From Thermodesulfobacterium geofontis OPF15 (GTDB lineage: Bacteria > Desulfobacterota > Thermodesulfobacteria > Thermodesulfobacteriales > Thermodesulfobacteriaceae): DNA of 64,000 nucleotides. Below the pieces are notes generated by a model, which searched no databases, had not been told where the DNA came from, and saw nothing but the letters and a program-made list of their open reading frames with translations. Position 1 is the stretch's first letter. Each line of letters starts with the position of its first letter. The stretch is taken from the NCBI RefSeq assembly GCF_000215975.1, contig NC_015682.1, forward strand, positions 1 through 64,000, in the 5' to 3' direction. Positions 46,569 to 53,887 of this stretch are shown one piece after another. Made by a program: the position numbers and the translations under genes.

Positions 46569-47548
46569 TAACCTTTCTTTTAAAAAGATTTTTAACCCTT
46601 ATAATTACACTTTTAGGAATAACTATAATCAGTTTTTCTATTATCCATCTTGCTCCTGGAGGTCCACTAAGTCCTTTAACTGAGTTCAATCCTAAAATTA
46701 CACCTGAATATAGAGAAAAATTAGTAAAAATGTATGGACTTGATAAACCTCTTTATATACAGTATTTAAACTGGTTAAAGGGGATTGTAAAGCTTGATTT
46801 TGGAAAATCCTTTTCTTTAGATCAAAGACCTGTTTGGGATAAAATAAAAGAAAGACTTCCTATAACTATTTTTATAAATGCTTTATCCTTAATTTTAATT
46901 CTTTTATTTAGTATTCCTTTAGGTGTTTATTCTGCTGTAAAAGCAGGAAGTACCTTTGATAGAATAACTACCATTATAACTTTTATAGGGTATGCCATGC
47001 CAAGTTTTTGGTTAGCTATAGTATTAATGATGATTTTTGGAGTAAAACTTCAGTTACTTCCCATTTCAGGACTTCATTCAACTATTGATTATGATGAAAT
47101 GAGCCTTTTACAAAAAGTCTTTGATTGGGCTAAACATCTTATTTGTCCTTTATTTGTAGCTACTTTTGGTGGAATGGCTGGAGTTTTAAGGTATGTAAGA
47201 AATTCAACTTATGAAGTTTTAAAATCAGATTTTATTCTTTTTGCCAGAGCTAAAGGTCTTCCTGAAAAGGTAATAATTTATAAACATGCTTTAAGAAATG
47301 CTCTTTTGCCCCTTATAACTATTTTAGGACTTTCTCTTCCTGGCTTAATTGGAGGAAGTGTTATATTTGAAACCATTTTTGGTATTCCAGGAGTTGGACA
47401 ACTAATGTGGCAAGCGGTTATGGCAAGAGATTATCCTGTAATTATGGCTAATCTATTTTTAATCTCCCTTCTTACCCTTCTTGGGAATTTTCTTGCAGAT
47501 ATAGGTTATGCCCTTGCTGATCCAAGAATAAGATTGGAAAGCAAATGA
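46565..47548 (+). CDS. Dipeptide/oligopeptide ABC permease, DppB/OppB family
   Basis: The 327-residue inner-membrane protein has six hydrophobic helices, an N-terminal IISFSIIHLAPGGPLSP (family start), KLDFGKSF near 79, the cytoplasmic coupling loop FARAKGLPEKVIIYKHALRNALLPLITI near 225-252, and GVGQLMWQAVMARDYPVIMANL near 278-299. These are typical of DppB. No solute binding protein or ATPase gene lies nearby, so the substrate is unknown. It overlaps tsaB and the next gene by 4 bases. Confidence 0.88.
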   Translation: MITFLLKRFLTLIITLLGITIISFSIIHLAPGGPLSPLTEFNPKITPEYREKLVKMYGLDKPLYIQYLNWLKGIVKLDFGKSFSLDQRPVWDKIKERLPITIFINALSLILILLFSIPLGVYSAVKAGSTFDRITTIITFIGYAMPSFWLAIVLMMIFGVKLQLLPISGLHSTIDYDEMSLLQKVFDWAKHLICPLFVATFGGMAGVLRYVRNSTYEVLKSDFILFARAKGLPEKVIIYKHALRNALLPLITILGLSLPGLIGGSVIFETIFGIPGVGQLMWQAVMARDYPVIMANLFLISLLTLLGNFLADIGYALADPRIRLESK

Positions 47549-48378
47549 AAGAAGTTTTCAAGGAACTTATAAAACATAAAATAGGCTTTGCTTCTTTAAT
47601 AGTAATTTCAATTTTAGTAATTCTTGCTCTATTTGCTCCTTATATCTCTCCCTATGACCCTTTTGAAATAAATGTTAATAAAATTCTTCTTCCTCCATCT
47701 TTTAAACATCCATTGGGAACAGACTTACTTGGAAGAGATGTTTTAAGTCGAATGATTTATGCTTCAAGAATTTCTTTAGAAGTGAGTCTTGTTGCGGTAG
47801 GAATTTCTATTGGAATAGGAGTTTTTTTAGGTTCTCTTGCTGGTTATTTAGGAGGATTGGTAGATCAGATTATATCTCGCTTTATAGATATAATGCTTTG
47901 TTTTCCAACTATATTTCTAATTTTGGCAGTAATTGCTTATTTAGAGCCTTCTATTTTAACTATAATGATTGTAATTGGAGCTACAAGCTGGATGGGAATA
48001 GCAAGACTTATCAGAGCAGAAATAATGTCTTTAAAAGAAAGGGATTTTGTTCTAATAGCTAAGGTTTATGGAGCAGGAACTTTTAGAATTATATTTAAAC
48101 ATCTTCTTCCCAATGCCTTACCACCTATTATGGTTTCAGCTTCCTTAGGATTGGGACAGGCTATTCTTATTGAATCTGCTTTGTCTTTTTTAGGAATAGG
48201 GGTTCAACCGCCAATCCCTTCTTGGGGTAATATTTTAATAGAAGGAAAAGAAGCTCTAGAGGTTGCTTGGTGGTTATCTATTTTCCCGGGGCTTGCAATT
48301 TTAATTACTATACTTGCTTTTACTTTATTAGGAGAGACTTTACAGGAAATCTTAAATCCTAAAAGGGAGAGAAAGTAA
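47545..48378 (+). CDS. Dipeptide/oligopeptide ABC permease, DppC/OppC family
   Basis: The 277-residue partner permease has the OppC N-terminal helix, APYISPYDPFEIN near 31-43, HPLGTDLLGRDVLSRMIYASRISLEV near 54-79, the coupling loop KVYGAGTFRIIFKHLLPNALPPIMV near 172-196, and SFLGIGVQPPIPSWGNIL near 214-231. It ends 4 bases before the tRNA gene on the other strand. ATPases and a binding protein would have to be supplied from outside the window. Confidence 0.88.
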   Translation: MKEVFKELIKHKIGFASLIVISILVILALFAPYISPYDPFEINVNKILLPPSFKHPLGTDLLGRDVLSRMIYASRISLEVSLVAVGISIGIGVFLGSLAGYLGGLVDQIISRFIDIMLCFPTIFLILAVIAYLEPSILTIMIVIGATSWMGIARLIRAEIMSLKERDFVLIAKVYGAGTFRIIFKHLLPNALPPIMVSASLGLGQAILIESALSFLGIGVQPPIPSWGNILIEGKEALEVAWWLSIFPGLAILITILAFTLLGETLQEILNPKRERK

Positions 48379-48382
48379 TTTA

Positions 48383-48469
48383 TGGTGCCGAGGGCGGGAC
48401 TCGAACCCGCACGGACTTACGTCCACTAGCCCCTCAAGCCAGCGCGTCTTCCAATTCCGCCACCTCGGC
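48383..48469 (-). tRNA. tRNA-Leu (GAG)
   Basis: 87-base gene on the minus strand with the CCA end encoded (48385-48383). The acceptor GCCGAGG pairs with CCTCGGC. The D arm is GCGGAATTGGAAGACGCG-like, the anticodon stem CTGGC/GCTAG holds loop TTGAGGG with anticodon GAG, and the long variable arm GGAC-GTAA-GTCC marks a class II tRNA, followed by a GCGGG/CCCGC T stem with TTCGAGT loop. It decodes CUC and CUU Leu codons. Confidence 0.96.
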
Positions 48470-48479
48470 TTTAAGTTTT

Positions 48480-48507
48480 AATATATTCTCAATTTTTTCT
48501 TTGTCAA
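48480..48507 (-). promoter_or_regulatory. Sigma-70-like promoter of tRNA-Leu
   Basis: On the minus strand TTGACA (48507-48502), 16 bases, TATATT (48485-48480), about 10 bases before the mature 5' end at 48469. Confidence 0.65.
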
Positions 48508-48517
48508 GATAACTATT

Positions 48518-49997
48518 TTATTTACTTTTTATAGCTAATAAACCCAAAATAAAAAGAGTTATTATAATAAACCCTTTGGCTACAATTATATTCCAGGTAA
48601 TATTTTGAAAATGCTGAGGCAATTTCATTAAAATCCAAAAGTAAAAAAGAATTCCTATAAAAATTAAGGAAGTTCCATAAAAAACATAAACCAATAGTTT
48701 GGGAATTTTTAAAAAGGTATCTCTAATTAGTTCTTTATAAAAATTATCTACCCCAAATAACCAAACAAAAACTAATATTTCTATAAAGGCAAAAAGGATC
48801 AGAAATACTGCTCCTGCCCAAAAATCTAACTCATCAAGAAAACCAGGAACAAAAGCAGAAAGAAAGGCACCAAAGGCTACCATAACTATAGAAAGATTAA
48901 CAGCTAAATGGTGAGATATTTCTAATTCATCTTCAAAAAATGCAACTAATGGCTGAATAAGAGCTAAAGATGAAGTAAAAGCTGCAATAAAAAGCAAAAA
49001 AAACCATATAAAAGAAAAAATATACCCAAAGGGTAAAATAGCTAAAATAGCTGGCATACTCATAAAACCAAGTCTAAAGGTCCCTTCTTGAGCAAGTTGA
49101 GGAATAGAGGAGGCTCCAAAAATAGCAAAAGCTGCAGGAATAGCAATAGAAGCACCTATTCCTATTTCTGCCAATTCATTTAATAAAGCTGTATAAATCC
49201 CTACTTTCACTACATCTTCATTCTTTTTTACATAGCTTGCATAAGTAGCTATAGCACCCATAGCTAAGGAAAGGGTAAAAAATATCTGACCAGAAGCTTC
49301 TACCCAAACTTGAGGATCAGTCAATTTTGAAAAATCAGGTTTAAATATAAAATAAAGCCCCTCAACTCCTTTCCAATTATTTATAGAAAGTGAAACTATG
49401 GATAAGAAAATACCCATTAAAAAGAGTAAAGGCAATCCAATTTTAGCTGTAAATTCAATTCCCTTAACCACTCCCCTTTTTAAAACATACCAATTAAGCA
49501 CTAAAGTTATTAAAAGAAAAAAGATAGCTAAAAGAGAAGGTTGAGTATATTCTTTATAGAATTTTAAAAAGGGTATTAATGCAAGATTAGGATCAGTGTA
49601 TTCAATAGATTGGGGAAGTTTTTTAAAAAGGGATAAAAAGGCAAATCCGAGAGTCCAAGATTCTATATATATGTAATAACAAACGATAAGAAAGGGAATA
49701 GACACACCTAAACTACCTATTATTCTTGGTAAAGAATTTTGATTAAAAAACACCCCCATTATCCCAACCATAGAACCGTGTCCTTTTGAACCTGCATACC
49801 TTCCTATAACCCATTCTAAAATCATAAGCGGAAGTCCTAACAAAAAAAGGGAAATAAAATAGGGAACCATAAAGGCTCCCCCCTCCATATAATGCAACCT
49901 TAGAAGGAAATCTTAAGATATTTCCAAGCCCTATAGCATTACCTGCAGCTGCTAAAATAAGACCAATTTTAGTTGCCCAAGTTTCTCTTTTTCTCAT
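48518..49997 (-). pseudogene. Sodium-dependent transporter (NSS/SNF family), frameshifted at a G6 tract
   Basis: Sodium symporter for amino acids or similar solutes. The first part, from ATG 49997, reads [26 protein letters not shown] then ILRFPSK, the diagnostic NSS N-terminus with the sodium site, then loses frame at a run of six G (plus-strand C6 at 49878-49883). The second frame continues [31 protein letters not shown] and about ten further membrane segments to 48518. Removing one G joins the parts into an unbroken protein of about 492 residues, near the usual size. Promoter and the rest of the gene are intact. It could be a true pseudogene, a phase-variable gene, a slippage-decoded gene or a sequencing error. 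Confidence 0.85.
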
Positions 49998-50007
49998 AAT
50001 CCTAAAA

Positions 50008-50036
50008 TTAATAGTCCTTTAAATTACATTTGTCAA
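50008..50036 (-). promoter_or_regulatory. Sigma-70-like promoter of the NSS transporter gene
   Basis: On the minus strand TTGACA (50036-50031), 17 bases, TATTAA (50013-50008), then 10 bases to ATG 49997. A consensus promoter has been kept although the frame is broken. Confidence 0.7.
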
Positions 50037-50095
50037 TAATTTTTGTTTTTATTTTGATATAGCAAATTTTTAAAAAAGAAATATATTTAAATTAT

Positions 50096-50983
50096 ATGGA
50101 AAGCGTTGTAATTGATGGTGTAACCATATATCTTTCTCATCCTGATGAATTAAACATTCCTCTTTATCCAAGGGATGAAATCATTGAACAAATACTTGCT
50201 TGCTGGCTTGTTTTAGATGAAAAAGACCTTCCTCTTACACCTCGTCTTGTTGGTAAACCTGGAGTGGGTAAAACAACCCTTGCTTATGCAGCTGCAAAAA
50301 GGCTAAATAAAGAGGTCTATATTTTCCAAGCAACTGTTGATACAAGACCAGAAGACCTCATTATAACTCCTGTTATTTCAGAAGATAAAAAGATAAGGTA
50401 TGTAGCAAGCCCTATTGTTACTGCTATGATAAAAGGTGGAGTAGCTATTATTGATGAAGCAAATAGAATGAGCGAAAAATCTTGGGCTTCACTTGCTCCT
50501 CTTCTTGATGCTAGAAGATATGTAGAATCTATTATTGCAGGAATAAAAATAAAGGCTCATCCAGATTTTAGACTCTGTGTTACTATGAATGAAGATGCTT
50601 CAACTTTTGAATTACCTGAATATATTCACTCAAGACTGCAACCTCAAATTTTTATAGATTTTCCTTCCTATGAAGAAGAAAAGGCTATTCTAAAAACTAA
50701 TTTACCTTGGGCTGATGAAGGACTTCTTGATTATATAGTCAGGTTTTTACAAATGGCTCACGAATATGGAGAACTTTATAGTGTAAGAGATGGGGTAAAT
50801 ATAGGACGTTATGTCCTTAAAAAAATTAAATTCTCAAATAAATCTTCTAAGGATTTAACAAATCTTTTACCACTTCTTAAAGAGGCTATTTCAGTAATTC
50901 TTGGTCCTCAAGCTTTAATATATCTAAAAGAACTTTTGGAAAATAAGAAACCAACTAAGCCTCTGTTGCGTCCCTTAGATTAA
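50096..50983 (+). CDS. MoxR-family AAA+ ATPase
   Basis: The 295-residue protein has Walker A VGKPGVGKTTLAYAAAKRL near 58-76, Walker B GVAIIDEANRMSEKSWASLAPLLDARRYVE near 119-148 (with the Glu in DEAN), sensor-1-like MNEDASTFELPEYIHSRLQPQIFID near 172-196. MoxR ATPases usually help mature or remodel a partner, commonly with a VWA protein. Here no VWA gene is present; the next gene is a 612-residue protein 8 bases downstream. I could not find a convincing promoter in the AT-rich 98-base gap before it. Confidence 0.85.
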   Translation: MESVVIDGVTIYLSHPDELNIPLYPRDEIIEQILACWLVLDEKDLPLTPRLVGKPGVGKTTLAYAAAKRLNKEVYIFQATVDTRPEDLIITPVISEDKKIRYVASPIVTAMIKGGVAIIDEANRMSEKSWASLAPLLDARRYVESIIAGIKIKAHPDFRLCVTMNEDASTFELPEYIHSRLQPQIFIDFPSYEEEKAILKTNLPWADEGLLDYIVRFLQMAHEYGELYSVRDGVNIGRYVLKKIKFSNKSSKDLTNLLPLLKEAISVILGPQALIYLKELLENKKPTKPLLRPLD

Positions 50984-50990
50984 TCCAAAT

Positions 50991-52829
50991 ATGCTTAAAA
51001 TTGAAAAAAATTTTAAAAATAGAACCTCAATTTTATATTTTCTGCCTTTTTTCCCAAGTAATCTTGAAATTACTCAAAATATTATAAAACTTTTAGCTGA
51101 AGTTAAACCCTCTGCTATAGCAATTACACTTCCATTTTTTATAAAAGATAAATGGTTACTTGCTGTAAAAAGCCTTCCTACTATTTCTGTTCTTTCCCTT
51201 ACTTATAAAACAAAAGAAAACGAGTATCTAATTGTAGAACCTTTATGCCCTTTGGTTGAGGCAACAAGATATGCTATTTTTTCTGGTGTTCCTATTTTTT
51301 TTATAGATTTTCCAAAGGAAGCACAAGAAGAAGATTTAGCTAATTTTACTCCTCTACCTACCTATCTAATTAAAGATTTAGAATTTACTAAATATGTAGA
51401 TTTAACCCTTTCCTTTTTTGAAGAGCATTTAACAGAAAGAGAAAAATACATTGCAGAAAAAATTCTTGAAATTTCTCAAAAATACGACTCTATGGCTATT
51501 ATTTTACCTTTTTATCAAGTAAAGGGAGTAATAAGAGCTCTTGAGAGAGCTTCAGGTTTGCTTTATCTTCCTAAAAATATACCTAAGGAAATAGAAATTT
51601 ATACTTTAAATTTAAAAAGCTTAAGAGAAATTCTTTCTGAGCCAGGATATTTTCAATCTACCTATGAAAAAAATAGGAAAAATTTAATAGAAAATAAAAA
51701 TTTTGTTCTTGATAGAATTACTTTATATGAAGAAATTTTTGAAAAGGTAAGACAAAAATATTTTAAAGAAACAGGAACAGAACTCTCTCCTAAGGATCTC
51801 CAGGTTTTTGGACAATTTTTAAGAAATCTTCTTTTAATAAAAGGTCAGTATGTTCCTGATCTTTATACATTAATTTTAGCAGTAAGAGGAATAGGAGGAG
51901 ATGAATTTGCTTTCTGGTTTTGGGAGATTGCAACTTTCTATGAATTTCAAAAAGAAGAGCTTTCCCCCTTCCCTATTATAAATCTCTCTCCTGAAGATTT
52001 AAGACTTCCTTCTAAAAGACTAAGAATTTCAAGAAAAATAAAAAGCATAAGAAGTAGCTTAAATTTCTTACAAAAATTTACTACAAGAGAAGAAAGAAAA
52101 ATTTTTAAAAAAGGTTTTACTGGAAAGGTTATTTGTTCTTTTCCTCCAGAGGATGTAGTAGTTGAAACTTTTGGAAAAAAGGTGATGGAAAAAGGACTTA
52201 AGGTTATTACAGAAAATTTAAGAAAAATTGAACCTTTTACAACTTCATTAAAAGATGGTTTGGATATAAGGGAAACAATAAGAAAATGGTTTCTTGATGA
52301 GACTCCTTATGTAAAAGAAGAACCTCAAGCCCATGCAAAAGCAGGTTCAGTAGTAATAATTTTCGAAGAAGATCCTGACCCATTAACAGGAAAGGAAAGG
52401 TATCCTTGGAATTTTACCTGGCATGGAGAGCATCATCAAGAATCGGATATGGCCTTTTATTCTACAGATCCAAAAGAAAACGTAGTAGGTCCTGGTATTG
52501 CTAAAGCTAAATATGGGGGTTTCATGCTCACTTATCCTCCTATGAGAGTATATGATATATGGGAAGACCCCTATTTTGATATAGCAACTAATAAAGCTGA
52601 AAGACTTCTTTTAGCTGGTATAGATTATAGTTTAGAAAAATATATAATTTATGTAGCTAAAAAACCTCCCAGTAACCTTGCAAAAAAATTTGCCTCTCTT
52701 CAAGGTAAAAAAGTAATTTTTTTACCTATTGGTTCATTTTCTAAAAATTTTCTTGAAAAAATAAGGGTATTTCATGTTCTTGAAGGACATCATGTAAGAA
52801 AATATGCCCATAAATATATCAAAAAATAA
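50991..52829 (+). CDS. Unrecognised 612-residue protein paired with MoxR
   Basis: I do not recognise this protein. Its N-terminal 120 residues (LYFLPFFPSNLEITQNIIKL, AIAITLPFF) loosely recall the DUF5682-type segment of MoxR-associated proteins, but without its usual motif. Residues about 150-440 are charged and helical, with TFTTREERK and KRLRISRKIKSIR basic patches. The C-terminal third has a striking motif cluster: YPWNFTWHGEHHQESD near 480-495, FYSTDPKENVVGPGIAKAKYGGFM near 497-520, and YPPMRVYDIWEDPYFDIATN near 524-543, with closely spaced His and Glu residues that could bind a metal. It ends 49 bases before a sigma-54 activator gene. Context suggests a MoxR-remodelled partner. No signal peptide or membrane helix is evident. 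Confidence 0.5.
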   Translation: MLKIEKNFKNRTSILYFLPFFPSNLEITQNIIKLLAEVKPSAIAITLPFFIKDKWLLAVKSLPTISVLSLTYKTKENEYLIVEPLCPLVEATRYAIFSGVPIFFIDFPKEAQEEDLANFTPLPTYLIKDLEFTKYVDLTLSFFEEHLTEREKYIAEKILEISQKYDSMAIILPFYQVKGVIRALERASGLLYLPKNIPKEIEIYTLNLKSLREILSEPGYFQSTYEKNRKNLIENKNFVLDRITLYEEIFEKVRQKYFKETGTELSPKDLQVFGQFLRNLLLIKGQYVPDLYTLILAVRGIGGDEFAFWFWEIATFYEFQKEELSPFPIINLSPEDLRLPSKRLRISRKIKSIRSSLNFLQKFTTREERKIFKKGFTGKVICSFPPEDVVVETFGKKVMEKGLKVITENLRKIEPFTTSLKDGLDIRETIRKWFLDETPYVKEEPQAHAKAGSVVIIFEEDPDPLTGKERYPWNFTWHGEHHQESDMAFYSTDPKENVVGPGIAKAKYGGFMLTYPPMRVYDIWEDPYFDIATNKAERLLLAGIDYSLEKYIIYVAKKPPSNLAKKFASLQGKKVIFLPIGSFSKNFLEKIRVFHVLEGHHVRKYAHKYIKK

Positions 52830-52841
52830 ATAATCAAAAAT

Positions 52842-52871
52842 TTGACATATCTGTCAAAATTGTGATATAAT
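52842..52871 (+). promoter_or_regulatory. Promoter of the flagellar sigma-54 activator, with a palindromic operator over its -35
   Basis: TTGACA (52842-52847), 18 bases, TATAAT (52866-52871), with TGA before the TATAAT as an extended -10. The -35 is half of a perfect interrupted palindrome, TTGACATATCTGTCAA (52842-52857), so repressor or autoregulator binding is possible. The TATAAT ends 7 bases before ATG 52879, so the transcript should be leaderless. Confidence 0.7.
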
Positions 52872-52878
52872 TCTAAAT

Positions 52879-53865
52879 ATGTTTCTTTTAGAGACCCGAA
52901 ATCCGCAAATGAAAAAAATTTATGAATTAGCAAAAAAAGTAGCTCCTTCTTCAAGTACAGTTCTTATTCTTGGAGAATCAGGCACAGGAAAAGAAGTCTT
53001 AGCAAAATATATTCATTTTTGTAGTAAAAGAAAAGGTCCTTTTGTTCCTATAAATTGTGCTGCTATCCCAGAGGATCTTTTAGAAGCTGAACTTTTTGGA
53101 TATGAAAAGGGAGCTTTTACAGGAGCAATAAAAAGTAAACCAGGTAAATTTGAGCTTGCCAACCAAGGAACTATTTTTCTTGATGAAATAGGAGATTTAA
53201 GCCCTAAACTTCAAGCTAAACTTTTAAGAGTAATTCAAGAAAAACAAGTAGAAAGATTAGGTGGAGATAGAGCTATTAAGATTGAAGTAAGAATTCTTGC
53301 TGCAACTAATAAAGATTTGGAAAAGGAGGTTAAAGAAGGGAAATTTAAAGAAGATCTCTTTTTTAGATTAAATGTAATTCCTATAAGGCTCCCTCCTCTA
53401 AGAGAAAGGAAAGAAGATATCCCTTTATTAGTAAATTTTTTTTTGAAAAGATTATGTGAAAGAGAAGGAATAGAAGAAAAAACTATTACTCCTGAAGCCT
53501 TAGAAACTCTTATGAATTATCATTGGCCAGGAAATATAAGAGAATTGGAAAATTTAATAGAAAGATTAGTGATACTCTCAGAAAATAATGTTATCGGAGT
53601 TGAAGATCTTTCTATGTCCTCGTTAGATTTAAAATTTGCTGTAAGAGATGAGTTAATTGAAAAAAAAGAGGTAGAGCTAAAATATACACTTCCTGAAATA
53701 CCTGAAGAAGGAATTGAATTAAACAAACTTTTAAGGGAAATAGAAATATATTATCTAAAAAAATCTCTTGAAATATCAAAGGGAATCAAAACTAAAGCAG
53801 CTAAATTACTAGGATTAAACCGCACAACCTTTATAGAAAAACTTAAAAAATATAATTTGGTATAA
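52879..53865 (+). CDS. Sigma-54-dependent transcriptional activator without receiver domain
   Basis: The 328-residue protein is a bare AAA+ activator: Walker A GESGTGKEVLAKYIH near 33-47, the sigma-54 contact loop EKGAFTGA near 74-83, Walker B GTIFLDEIGD near 98-107, an arginine-finger segment DLFFRLNVIPIRLPPLRERKEDI near 165-187, and a Fis-type helix-turn-helix at the C-terminus (TKAAKLLGLNRTTFIEKLKKY). There is no N-terminal regulatory domain. It precedes the flagellar operon and may be the master activator of flagellar genes, as in FlrA/FleQ systems. Starts with a leaderless promoter. Confidence 0.85.
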   Translation: MFLLETRNPQMKKIYELAKKVAPSSSTVLILGESGTGKEVLAKYIHFCSKRKGPFVPINCAAIPEDLLEAELFGYEKGAFTGAIKSKPGKFELANQGTIFLDEIGDLSPKLQAKLLRVIQEKQVERLGGDRAIKIEVRILAATNKDLEKEVKEGKFKEDLFFRLNVIPIRLPPLRERKEDIPLLVNFFLKRLCEREGIEEKTITPEALETLMNYHWPGNIRELENLIERLVILSENNVIGVEDLSMSSLDLKFAVRDELIEKKEVELKYTLPEIPEEGIELNKLLREIEIYYLKKSLEISKGIKTKAAKLLGLNRTTFIEKLKKYNLV

Positions 53866-53887
53866 TTTTTGATAATTTATTGAGCAA

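Noticed and set aside
49878-49883. Programmed ribosomal frameshift in the NSS gene
   Set aside because: No stop codon, pseudoknot or upstream Shine-Dalgarno typical of such sites was seen; error, phase variation or slippage are simpler.
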